A DNA stretch of 64,000 bases from contig OMOD01000125.1 of the NCBI GenBank assembly GCA_900290255.1, forward strand, positions 1-64,000, in the 5' to 3' direction. The notes beneath the pieces were generated by a model that saw nothing but the letters and a program-made list of their open reading frames with translations, was not told the DNA's origin and did no database searches. Both the position numbers and the translations under genes were made by a program. Position 1 is the stretch's first letter, and every line of letters begins with the position of its first letter. This document shows, one piece after another, positions 27,322 to 35,229 of the stretch. The stretch is from Candidatus Sulfotelmatobacter kueseliae. GTDB lineage: Bacteria; Acidobacteriota; Terriglobia; Terriglobales; Acidobacteriaceae.

Positions 27322-27347
27322 CAGGGTATGCCTAACGGCATACCCTG
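27322..27347 (-). terminator. Hairpin after the first TonB receptor gene
   Basis: CAGGGTATGCC (27322-27332) and GGCATACCCTG (27337-27347) form a perfect 11-bp stem with a four-base loop. It lies 35 bases past the TonB receptor stop on the minus strand and separates it from the beta-helix operon. It lacks a U-tract, so it could also be an mRNA-stabilising or processing structure. Confidence 0.55.
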
Positions 27348-27381
27348 ATACAAATCGCACTTGCACCACGAGCGGCCAGGC

Positions 27382-30300
27382 CTAGAAGCTGAGCTTAGCT
27401 CCCACCTGCAGGTTCCGGTTAGTGTTGGCAGACGTGATGCTTCCTTCCGAACCGCTACCGATGCTTGCGTTGGGCTGCCCGAAGTTGGGATGATTCGCGA
27501 TGTCGTAGACATCCACTCTCATCTCCAACTGGCCGCCCTCGCCCAGCTTCTTTAGCGCGAAATGCTTGGCCAGCGACATGTTTACAGTTCTCCAATCGGG
27601 ACCCCGGATGACGTCCCGCCTCGAGTCGCCATAAGTGTACTCAGCTGGCGCCTGGAAGCACGTCGTATCGAACCACCCCGTTGCCGTCGGACTGTTGGTG
27701 GTAACCACCGGATGGGAGAGTGTGCCGTTGCACACACGGTTTGGCCACCAGGAGCTGCCGTTGATAGCTCCACTCAGGTTATAGGCCATAAGCGGAGTGA
27801 AAGGGAGACCCGAGTGAACCTGGAAGACGCTGGAGACCTGCCATCCGCCTACCAATGTGTTCAGGAGACCGCTACGATTAAGCAGTTGTTTCCCGGTTCC
27901 GAACGGCAGGTCGTACACTGCTGACCCGCTCCACAACTGCGGAACGTCGTAACTGGCGACGGCGTACATGGAACGCGGATTGTAGGCGTTTTGCCAGGCG
28001 CCGCTATCTGATGTACAGCAGGAACCCGGCGAAGTGAACTCGTCCAAAGCCTTCGAGAATGTGTAATTGACCCGGAAACTCAAGCCATGCGAAACCATGG
28101 TTCGCGCACTGAGCTGCAGAGAGTTATAGTTGGAGATACCATCGTAGATATTGGCGGGGATCCCCCCTCCCGGGTACTGGGGATAAGGCAGACCGGCAAG
28201 GCCTTGTCCCAGAAATGCTGCTGGAGTTTCATCGATCTGCCGGCTAAAGAGCAGATGCTCTCCTTTGCTGCCCACATAAGCCGCATCCAGGCCTACACGC
28301 CCGATCTGGTGCTGGATGTCGAGAGAAAACTGCTGCACATAGGCTGCCTTCGCGTGATATTGCATCCAGGAGGTGCCCTGCCCGTTCAATGACCACGGCT
28401 GCCGTGCAGCAGGGCCTGGGTACAGAATCGCCCCTTGCGGAATGCTTGGGGACGCTAGAGTGAAGGTAGGGCCATTGTTGAGTGGGAACGTGGGAAGGTT
28501 CAGTATATTGTTGTCCGTGATAATCGAACCATTGATCTGGAAACCCGCGGGAAAGGTATTGAAATAGTTGTTTCCTCCCCACATCTCCGAAAACATCCCG
28601 TATCCGCCGCGAACCGACCATTTTTCCTTTGGCGACCAGGCAAACCCAAAGCGTGGCTGAAAGATGTCTTTCACGGTCGCAATCTGGGCTGTCGGACAGT
28701 GGTATCCGTTGAAGTTCACGCCGCCATAGCAGTTTGCGCCATAACCAGGAGGGAAATTACTCGCTCCACTGGGATCGGTGGGATTGATTCCCGAGTTGTA
28801 CAAGTTGGGAGTGAAATTCGCCCACTGATTCTTGACTTCCGACCATCCGGTCTGCAGTAGGTATCGCACGCCCAGATTCAAGGTCAGGTGCGGGGTAATT
28901 TTGTAATCGTCGTTGGCAAAGCCTTGCAGGTTCCACGCCCTGCCCCCAACCTCCGGCGTTACGGTTACGCCCCAATTGTCGGTCAGCCCCAACAGGAAAT
29001 CTGCATAGCCGACGCTCTGTGGACTCGGGTCCATGGGGTTTGTCGTGTAGTTGCCGCTGAAGTCGTAGTTGCCGGCATCGAGGTTAGCCCATGACTGGGT
29101 GTCTTGCCACCGGTCGAACTCGCCCCCGAATTTCAGGATGTGCTTGCCCCTGGACCAGGTCACCGTATCGGAGGCCATGTAAAAGTCGAACCCGAGTTTC
29201 GCCGAAAGACTAGTTCCGAGACTGGTCCCGGCTGTTCCATCGATACTGATGTTGGGAAACACATCGGATTGCCCGTCAAAGAGCGGGATTCCGAGCTTCG
29301 CCGGAAACCCTGCCCCCACGTCCGGCGAGTACCAGAGTCCGTATTGTCGAACGAAAGACACCCGCGCCTCATTCACCAGCTTGGAGCTCATCGTCCAGAC
29401 GTCGGTAATCTGCGCCTGGCTCCCCTTGCCAGTTGTCTTGGAGCAGCCTCCGCCACCCGCCGAGATCGGACAGGCAGGGCCCGGACTACTGCTGTGGCCC
29501 GGGTTAAACATGGCCGAGCCCGACACGCGGTTCGACGCTGACACGTCGTAGTCAATCTTGAAATTGTAGGAAATCGAGGCGTTGCTATTCACCGCGTTGA
29601 AATAGTAGTTATTGGACGGTATTCCGGCCGAGTCGGGGACAGAAGGGAAAAATGCCTGGAGCTTAAGCGCCAACGGATTGAGGGTATCCGTGATTTTGTT
29701 GCCCGCGTAGGGCGTGCGGCAAGTCACCTCCTGCCCGTTGTAATCGCTGGGTCCACCGCCGGGCTGCTGGTAGGTAAGCGTCTGCACGGTGTTGAACTGG
29801 TAGATTTGACCTGCAAATAGTGGACCGTAGTTGTTGCAAGGATTGTAAATGAGGTTGCCGTTCGTGTCGGTTTCCTGCGCGCCCTCGAAGGCCGAAAAGT
29901 CACCCTGCTGCATGGCTGGCGTTGGGAAGGTATAGAAACCCGGCGAATAGGTGATGGTGGGATTATCCTGCAGGCTAAAGAAGAAAAAGGCCTTGTTGTG
30001 CCGGATCGGCCCCCCGATGGTACCGCCGAACATATGCCAGCGCAGAGGCAACGGGGAAGACGCGAAGTAATTGCGCGCTTCGCCCAGGGCATTATTCTGC
30101 TCGAAGTCGTACAAGGAACCGTGGAACTTGTTTCCGCCGCTCTTGGTGATCACGTTAAGAGCGGCCACGCCACCTCCGTACTCGGCGCCGAAATTGCTCG
30201 TGCTCATGTCAACTTCGGAAATGTCGTCTAGCGGCACCATGTTCCCTGGATTCTGGCTCACGGGTAAGGTAGTTACCCCGCCATCGGTCAGGAAGTTCTC

Positions 30301-30894
30301 CATATAGCCAGGGTTTCCGTTCACACCAAACCCCGCGCCGGACGCATCTTGCCCGGCACCGGTCGAGTTACCGCCTGGGTTCACGCCAGGAAGTTGGCCG
30401 GTAATGTCCCACCATGCCCGACCAATGTTGGGCAAATCGTTGATCGTCTCACCGCTAAACACGACACTCCGATCCGAGGTCTCGGTCTGGACCAAAGGAA
30501 CATCCGCGGTCACGGTAACTGTTTCGTTGGTCGCGCCGACGACCAGCATGGCGTCGAGCGTAACGATTTCGACGTGCAGCGTAATGCCCTGGCGAACAAA
30601 CTTCTTATAGCCTTCCTTGGAAAACTCGACCGTGTATTCGCCGGGCGGCAACAGAAGCACATCGTAGGTGCCGGTGGCATCAGCCACAACTTTGGTAGCG
30701 ATTCCAGTCTGTGTGCTCGTGACGACAACATGCACCTCAGCGACCCGGGCCCCGCTCGAGTCAGTGATCGTTCCGCGGATCTCACCCGTGTTTCGGTTCT
30801 GGGCAAACAGTGAGGGCAACGGCAGCGTCAACAGAAACGCCACCAACACCCCGTTTATCACTTTGTTTAATTGCTTGCCGGTGGGAGTCGGCAT
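27382..30894 (-). CDS. TonB-dependent receptor, Oar-like, with carboxypeptidase-regulatory-like domain
   Basis: This 1170-residue outer-membrane receptor would import large substrates, probably oligosaccharides, using TonB energy. After a signal peptide (VLVAFLLTLPLPSLFAQ) residues about 37-120 form a carboxypeptidase-regulatory-like beta-sandwich (GEIRGTITDSSGA, YTVEFSKEGYKKFVRQGITL). A plug follows (about 130-245, with VVFSGETINDLPNIGR and ISEVDMSTSNFGAEYGGG), then a 22-strand-type barrel ending in LQVGAKLSF, with a terminal Phe as usual for outer-membrane proteins. No SusD-like partner is present, as is normal in Acidobacteriota. A TTGACA promoter and a 22-bp operator-like motif lie 86-147 bases upstream of its start, pointing to control by one of the two paralogous LacI regulators. 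The substrate is not known. Confidence 0.93.
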   Translation of the reverse strand: MPTPTGKQLNKVINGVLVAFLLTLPLPSLFAQNRNTGEIRGTITDSSGARVAEVHVVVTSTQTGIATKVVADATGTYDVLLLPPGEYTVEFSKEGYKKFVRQGITLHVEIVTLDAMLVVGATNETVTVTADVPLVQTETSDRSVVFSGETINDLPNIGRAWWDITGQLPGVNPGGNSTGAGQDASGAGFGVNGNPGYMENFLTDGGVTTLPVSQNPGNMVPLDDISEVDMSTSNFGAEYGGGVAALNVITKSGGNKFHGSLYDFEQNNALGEARNYFASSPLPLRWHMFGGTIGGPIRHNKAFFFFSLQDNPTITYSPGFYTFPTPAMQQGDFSAFEGAQETDTNGNLIYNPCNNYGPLFAGQIYQFNTVQTLTYQQPGGGPSDYNGQEVTCRTPYAGNKITDTLNPLALKLQAFFPSVPDSAGIPSNNYYFNAVNSNASISYNFKIDYDVSASNRVSGSAMFNPGHSSSPGPACPISAGGGGCSKTTGKGSQAQITDVWTMSSKLVNEARVSFVRQYGLWYSPDVGAGFPAKLGIPLFDGQSDVFPNISIDGTAGTSLGTSLSAKLGFDFYMASDTVTWSRGKHILKFGGEFDRWQDTQSWANLDAGNYDFSGNYTTNPMDPSPQSVGYADFLLGLTDNWGVTVTPEVGGRAWNLQGFANDDYKITPHLTLNLGVRYLLQTGWSEVKNQWANFTPNLYNSGINPTDPSGASNFPPGYGANCYGGVNFNGYHCPTAQIATVKDIFQPRFGFAWSPKEKWSVRGGYGMFSEMWGGNNYFNTFPAGFQINGSIITDNNILNLPTFPLNNGPTFTLASPSIPQGAILYPGPAARQPWSLNGQGTSWMQYHAKAAYVQQFSLDIQHQIGRVGLDAAYVGSKGEHLLFSRQIDETPAAFLGQGLAGLPYPQYPGGGIPANIYDGISNYNSLQLSARTMVSHGLSFRVNYTFSKALDEFTSPGSCCTSDSGAWQNAYNPRSMYAVASYDVPQLWSGSAVYDLPFGTGKQLLNRSGLLNTLVGGWQVSSVFQVHSGLPFTPLMAYNLSGAINGSSWWPNRVCNGTLSHPVVTTNSPTATGWFDTTCFQAPAEYTYGDSRRDVIRGPDWRTVNMSLAKHFALKKLGEGGQLEMRVDVYDIANHPNFGQPNASIGSGSEGSITSANTNRNLQVGAKLSF

Positions 30895-30979
30895 GGGAAT
30901 GTCCTTTCGTCCAAGGGCGCCGCGATGTTTGCGCTCTTGCCTTAAAATGAGAGCTTTTGAAACGGCACGGGAGTGTCAA

Positions 30980-31001
30980 CTTAAGCGATTCCTTTACCGT
31001 T
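30980..31001. promoter_or_regulatory. 22-bp operator motif, copy B1 (TonB receptor promoter)
   Basis: Read on the minus strand the site is AACGGTAAAG, then GA, then ATCGCTTAAG. It begins 12 bases after a -10-like GATAAA, so bound protein would block transcription start. It matches four other sites in this window (33410, 42790, 48621, 48923). Confidence 0.6.
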
Positions 31002-31013
31002 TATTCCAGGAGG

Positions 31014-31041
31014 TTTATCACACGCCGGAAACCGTTGTCAA
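31014..31041 (-). promoter_or_regulatory. Promoter of the first TonB receptor gene
   Basis: On the minus strand a perfect TTGACA (31041-31036) is followed after 16 bases by GATAAA (31019-31014). The operator motif begins 12 bases further downstream. The same TTGACA, 16-base spacing, -10, operator order is seen at 42834-42861 and 48884-48911. Confidence 0.55.
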
Positions 31042-31147
31042 CCCAAAAAAGGGGGGCTGCCGACGGGAGCGAAGTTCGACAAAAGCTGAGTTGCCTTCGT
31101 CCGAACTTGGCGGCCAACCAGTGGGTTGTTGATGATGTTCCGACCTG

Positions 31148-32323
31148 TCAGTTTGAGGGCTGCTCCGGATGCAGCGCCTTTTGCAGTTGGCTCTGGACTT
31201 TCTCCAACTCTTGAAAGGCCGACAATTCTCGGTCCGCCTCTTGGTTCCGTCCCATGCCGCGATACAGGACGGCGAGCCGGTGGTGAACTTGGGCGTTATA
31301 CGGATCGGCACCCGCAGCAGATTGCAGGTACTCCAAGGCTTGCTGCGTCTTGCCTTCTTCTATCAGCAGTCCCGCTAAGCCGAGTTTCGCGCATGCCTGT
31401 TCCGGATTCAGCTTGAGCGCCCGCTCATAGTGGTCGAACGCCGTCGCCGAACTGGATCGCCAGAGCTCAATTTCCCCCAACTTACATTCGGAGCGTGCGT
31501 CGGTCGGATTCAAGAGCAGGGCGGCGGCAAACTCCTTTTGCGCCTCTGCCAGGCTGGCTTCCAGATGGGAGTCCGCAAGAATGGCTTCGCCGAACTCATA
31601 GTGCAGTCCGGGCACGCCTGGGCTGCTGGCGAGAGCCTTCCGGTATTCGCCGATTGCGTCCTGGGCATGCCCTGCATTCACCATGTGTTCGGCCAGGGCC
31701 CTATGAAGCTGCGCGGAGTCTGGAGCGGTGAGAGCGAGCGATTCGACAGCTTGGAAAGCCAGGTCGGTGTGCACGCGATAGGCGGCATACAACACGGTGG
31801 CATCGGTGGGGTAGAACTGTTGCAGTTGGCCGAGAACTGCGTTCGCCTTTTCCAACTCACCGCCCTGGTGCCAGATCTCCAACAGCTGCAGTCCTACCTC
31901 CCGGCGCAGTTTCGGATCCTCTAAATGCGGGAAGGAGCTGGAGAGCAGCTTGACCGCATCCTCGAGACGTCCCAAGTGCACTTCGCAAAGCCCCAGCAGC
32001 GCCTGGACTTTCCTATGGGAGGGACGCAGTTTGAGCGCTCTCTGCAGTTCCTCGGCCGCCTCGCCCCAGTTTCCCTGCACCATCGCCACGATCCCGAGGT
32101 TGGCGCGGGCTTCCACGTTGACCGGGTCGATCTTTAGAACGGCACGATACGCTTGCGCCGCCTCCTCCGGACGGTTGTCCTTTAGCGCCGTTTGCCCTTG
32201 CTCCAAGTATCCCTTGACCTCAGCCGCGTGGGAAACGTTTGATTGACCAACGCCATGCGGACTGAAAAGCAAGGCCATAGCGAGGTAGCTAATCACCACC
32301 GATATTCTGGCATGCCGTGTCAC
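31148..32323 (-). CDS. Exported TPR repeat protein
   Basis: I place the start at a GTG at 32323 because GGAGG stands five bases before it; an earlier ATG at 32374 would overlap the LacI gene. The 391-residue protein has an N-terminal hydrophobic stretch (ISVVISYLAMALLFS), a signal peptide or anchor, and then about eight to ten TPR units such as GQTALKDNRPEEAAQAYRAV, ANLGIVAMVQGNWGEAAEEL and HYERALKLNPEQACAKLGLA. TPRs are protein-binding scaffolds. The gene follows the LacI regulator by 19 bases and precedes the TonB receptor, a frequent arrangement in acidobacterial glycan loci; a role next to the receptor in the periplasm is plausible but not shown. Confidence 0.85.
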   Translation of the reverse strand: MTRHARISVVISYLAMALLFSPHGVGQSNVSHAAEVKGYLEQGQTALKDNRPEEAAQAYRAVLKIDPVNVEARANLGIVAMVQGNWGEAAEELQRALKLRPSHRKVQALLGLCEVHLGRLEDAVKLLSSSFPHLEDPKLRREVGLQLLEIWHQGGELEKANAVLGQLQQFYPTDATVLYAAYRVHTDLAFQAVESLALTAPDSAQLHRALAEHMVNAGHAQDAIGEYRKALASSPGVPGLHYEFGEAILADSHLEASLAEAQKEFAAALLLNPTDARSECKLGEIELWRSSSATAFDHYERALKLNPEQACAKLGLAGLLIEEGKTQQALEYLQSAAGADPYNAQVHHRLAVLYRGMGRNQEADRELSAFQELEKVQSQLQKALHPEQPSN

Positions 32324-32342
32324 ATAGTCCTCCGCGACGGGA

Positions 32343-33365
32343 TCAGGCGGGTCCTCCGCGTTTAGTAGAGGCACGAACCACGAGCTTCACCGGCATCAGC
32401 ATGTTTCGCTGCGGGGCATTCGGCTTTCGCTTGGTAAGGCCAATGGCGAGTTTCGCTGCATTTAATCCCAGTCCCTCGCTGTCCTGATCGATGCTGGTGA
32501 GCGGTATGCGTAGCAGATCGTCATAATCGAAGTTTCCGCAGCCGACAATCGCTACGTCCTGGGGAATCCGAAGGCCGGCATCGAATATCGCCCGCATCGC
32601 CCCCATGGCGATCGTATCGTTGTAACAGAAAACACCATCCGGCATCGGATGCAGTGATAACAGATGCTTCATTCCTTTGTAGCCGGAGGCTTCACCAGAG
32701 TCGTCAGTGCTTTCGTGGGCGACGACATACTGGGAGGGCAGGCTTAACCCATGCTTGGCTAGAGTCGCCAAGTACCCTGCTTGACGATCTACCGCCGTGC
32801 TGACCGCGGATCCGCCCAGGTAGGCGATGGTTTTGCAACCAACCTCGACCAGATGACCTGTAGCTAAAGATCCTGCCATGACATCGTCGTTCCCGACGGA
32901 GCTGGCCGAAAACCCCGGCATCTTCCGGTCCAGAAGGACATAGGGCACCTGACTCTGTTCGATTCTGCTTACGTTCTCCCCATTGGGTTGAGTCGAAGCC
33001 ACAATCAGGGCATCGACCCTGCGCGCAAGGATCTGCTCGATCTCGCGTTTTTCCAGGTGGGGATCGTCCTCAGAAGATGCGATGATCAGACTATATTCTT
33101 GCGACCGCAGCCGGGCCGAAATAGCCTTGGCGACTTTCGCAAAGAAGGGATGCAGCAAATCAGGCACCACGAGACCAATCAAGTTCGTGCGGCCCGTGAC
33201 CAGCGCTCGCGCGGCAGGATTAGGGTGATAGTTGAGCTCTTTTATCCGTTGCAGGACTCGCTTACGGGTCGCGGCGCTGATGTCGGAGTGGTTGCGTAGA
33301 ACCTTCGACACGGTTACGACGGAGACGCCCAGCGACTGGGCGATGTCTTTCATGGTTGCGATCAT
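32343..33365 (-). CDS. LacI family transcriptional regulator (paralogue of 47550-48608)
   Basis: This 340-residue regulator has a classical LacI helix-turn-helix (MKDIAQSLGVSVVTVSKVLR) and hinge (NPAARALVTGRTNLIGLVVP), then a GalR/PurR-type sugar-sensing domain ending GCGNFDYDDLLRIPLTSIDQ. The recognition helix SVVTVSKVLR is nearly the same as in the regulator at 47550 (SVVTISKVLR), so both should recognise very similar DNA. The 22-bp motif at 33410-33431 lies 45 bases before its start, between it and the divergent isomerase gene. The start is taken at the first Met; Met5 is an equal choice. The ligand could be L-fucose or a derivative judging from neighbours, which is inference. Confidence 0.92.
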   Translation of the reverse strand: MIATMKDIAQSLGVSVVTVSKVLRNHSDISAATRKRVLQRIKELNYHPNPAARALVTGRTNLIGLVVPDLLHPFFAKVAKAISARLRSQEYSLIIASSEDDPHLEKREIEQILARRVDALIVASTQPNGENVSRIEQSQVPYVLLDRKMPGFSASSVGNDDVMAGSLATGHLVEVGCKTIAYLGGSAVSTAVDRQAGYLATLAKHGLSLPSQYVVAHESTDDSGEASGYKGMKHLLSLHPMPDGVFCYNDTIAMGAMRAIFDAGLRIPQDVAIVGCGNFDYDDLLRIPLTSIDQDSEGLGLNAAKLAIGLTKRKPNAPQRNMLMPVKLVVRASTKRGGPA

Positions 33366-33409
33366 AGGCAGGGCTATTATCCCACTTCACCCCGGGCATG
33401 AACAGAAAT

Positions 33410-33431
33410 AGTCGCCGTTCACTTTATCGTA
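33410..33431. promoter_or_regulatory. 22-bp operator motif, copy B2 (LacI / isomerase divergent region)
   Basis: On the minus strand the site reads TACGATAAAG, then TG, then AACGGCGACT. Its left part (ACGATAAAGTGA) is shared with the site at 42790. A -10-like TATGAT (33432-33437) for the plus-strand isomerase directly adjoins it. It could therefore serve both the LacI gene and the isomerase gene. Confidence 0.5.
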
Positions 33432-33585
33432 TATGATCGTGCTGTCTGGACAGGGATCGATCACCCCTACGACCGCTTCTGTTGTAACCTCGAAGCGGCA
33501 TAGCTGTTCCCGACGATCTTGGCTTGCGAATATGAACGACTTGCAGTGAGCACGGAATTATTACGAAAAATGGAGGCACTTCTAT

Positions 33586-35229
33586 ATGTCATCGTATTCG
33601 ATCCCAAAAGTTGCATCTCCCGCGCGGGTCAAGCGCAACGAAGTGCTGCTGATCGCCAGCGGTGACCTGCGGCAGTCGGCCAACAAAGTTTGCTGGCCGG
33701 CACAAGCGGAAGCTGAAAAGAAGATCGCGGCCGCGTTCAAAGCCGAGGGCATCACCCTGCGCCGCGCGCATCCCTGCCGCGAAGACGTCGGCCACGGTTT
33801 CATCTGGAACCAGCGCATGGGCATGGATGTATTCATGAACATCCATCCCGACGCGCCTCTGGTGGTCGCCGAATCCGTGTGGCAATACAGCGCCAACGTG
33901 CTGGCCGGCATGCGCAGTCATCGCGGTCCGATTCTCACCATGGCCAACTGGTCAGGCGAATGGCCGGGGCTGGTCGGCATGCTCAACCTCAACGGCTGCC
34001 TTTACAAAGCCGGGGTCAAGTTCAGCACGATCTGGAGCAAGGATTTCGACGATGACTTTTTCAAAAGCAAACTCCGGCAATGGCTGAAGCAAGGAAAGAT
34101 CACCCACGATGCCAGCCACGTGCGCGACTTCGATATTGCCAAGGCGCCGGCAGCCGAGCGCAAGCTGGGACAGGCGCTGGCCCACCAGTTGCGACATCGC
34201 AAGGCCGTCATGGGTGTGTTCGACGAGGGCTGCATGGGCATGTACAACGCCATCATTGAAGATGAATTGCTGAATCCGTGCGGAGTCTACAAGGAACGGC
34301 TCAGCCAGTCGGCCCTGGTTGCGGCCATGAGACTGGTCACCGACAACGAAGCGCAAGCGGTCCGCAAGTGGCTGGATCAGCGCGGGGTAACGTTTGTCAC
34401 CGGGCCCGATCCGGACAACGACTTAACCGACGCCCAGATTCTCGAGCAGTGCAAGATGTACATCGCGGCCATACGGATCGCGGCCGAGTTCGGATGTGAT
34501 CTGATCGGCATCCAGTACCAGCAGGGACTGAAGGATATGGCTCCGGCGTCGGATCTGGTGGAAGCGCTGCTCAACAATGCTGAGCGCCCGCCGGTCACCG
34601 CAAACGGCGCGGGGCGCGAACTGTATCAGGGACAGCCGCTCCCGCACTTCAATGAAGTGGACGAATGCGCCGGCCTCGATGCGCTCATCACGAATCGGGT
34701 GTGGAACGCCATGGGATTCGATCCCGCCACCACGCTGCATGACGTGCGTTGGGGTGAACATTACAAAGGCGACGGCGTGGATGACTTTGTTTGGGTATTT
34801 CAGATCTCCGGCGCCGTTCCGGCTTCGCACATCCAGGGCGGCTACGCCAAAGCGATCAGCGTTCGTCAACCCGCAATGTATTTCCGTCTGGGCGGCGGCA
34901 CGTTCAAAGGCATCTGCAAACCGGGCGCGGTGGTTTGGAGCCGGGTGTTCGTGGAGGGCGGCCGGCTGCACGCTGACATCGGACGCGCCACCGCTATCGA
35001 GCTACCCATCGGGGAAACAATGCGCCGGTGGAAGGCGACCACCGAACAGTGGCCGATCATGCACACGGTTTTGCACGGAATCACGCGCGACCAGTTCATG
35101 GCGCGGCATCACGCCAACCACGTGAATGTGGGCTACGCGCCCTCGGCGAAAGCTGCCGATAAAGCGCTGGCCGCCAAAGCGGCCATGATGTGTGAGTTGG
35201 GCATCAAGGTCCATCGCTGCGGCAGCTAG
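33586..35229 (+). CDS. L-fucose/L-arabinose isomerase-like protein
   Basis: The 547-residue protein resembles the sugar isomerase fold of FucI/AraA, which interconvert aldoses and ketoses with a divalent metal ion. Recognisable segments are LLIASGDLRQSANKVCWPAQ near the N-terminus, VMGVFDEGCMGMYNAI (Glu214 is a candidate metal ligand), FNEVDECAGLDALITNR, and near the C-terminus RHHANHVNVGYA with a His fitting the last metal ligand of FucI. It is somewhat shorter than FucI (about 590 residues). The start has GGAGG nine bases upstream. It is divergent from a LacI regulator with an operator between, next to fucosidase-containing loci, so L-fucose to L-fuculose conversion is the best guess. Confidence 0.75.
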   Translation: MSSYSIPKVASPARVKRNEVLLIASGDLRQSANKVCWPAQAEAEKKIAAAFKAEGITLRRAHPCREDVGHGFIWNQRMGMDVFMNIHPDAPLVVAESVWQYSANVLAGMRSHRGPILTMANWSGEWPGLVGMLNLNGCLYKAGVKFSTIWSKDFDDDFFKSKLRQWLKQGKITHDASHVRDFDIAKAPAAERKLGQALAHQLRHRKAVMGVFDEGCMGMYNAIIEDELLNPCGVYKERLSQSALVAAMRLVTDNEAQAVRKWLDQRGVTFVTGPDPDNDLTDAQILEQCKMYIAAIRIAAEFGCDLIGIQYQQGLKDMAPASDLVEALLNNAERPPVTANGAGRELYQGQPLPHFNEVDECAGLDALITNRVWNAMGFDPATTLHDVRWGEHYKGDGVDDFVWVFQISGAVPASHIQGGYAKAISVRQPAMYFRLGGGTFKGICKPGAVVWSRVFVEGGRLHADIGRATAIELPIGETMRRWKATTEQWPIMHTVLHGITRDQFMARHHANHVNVGYAPSAKAADKALAAKAAMMCELGIKVHRCGS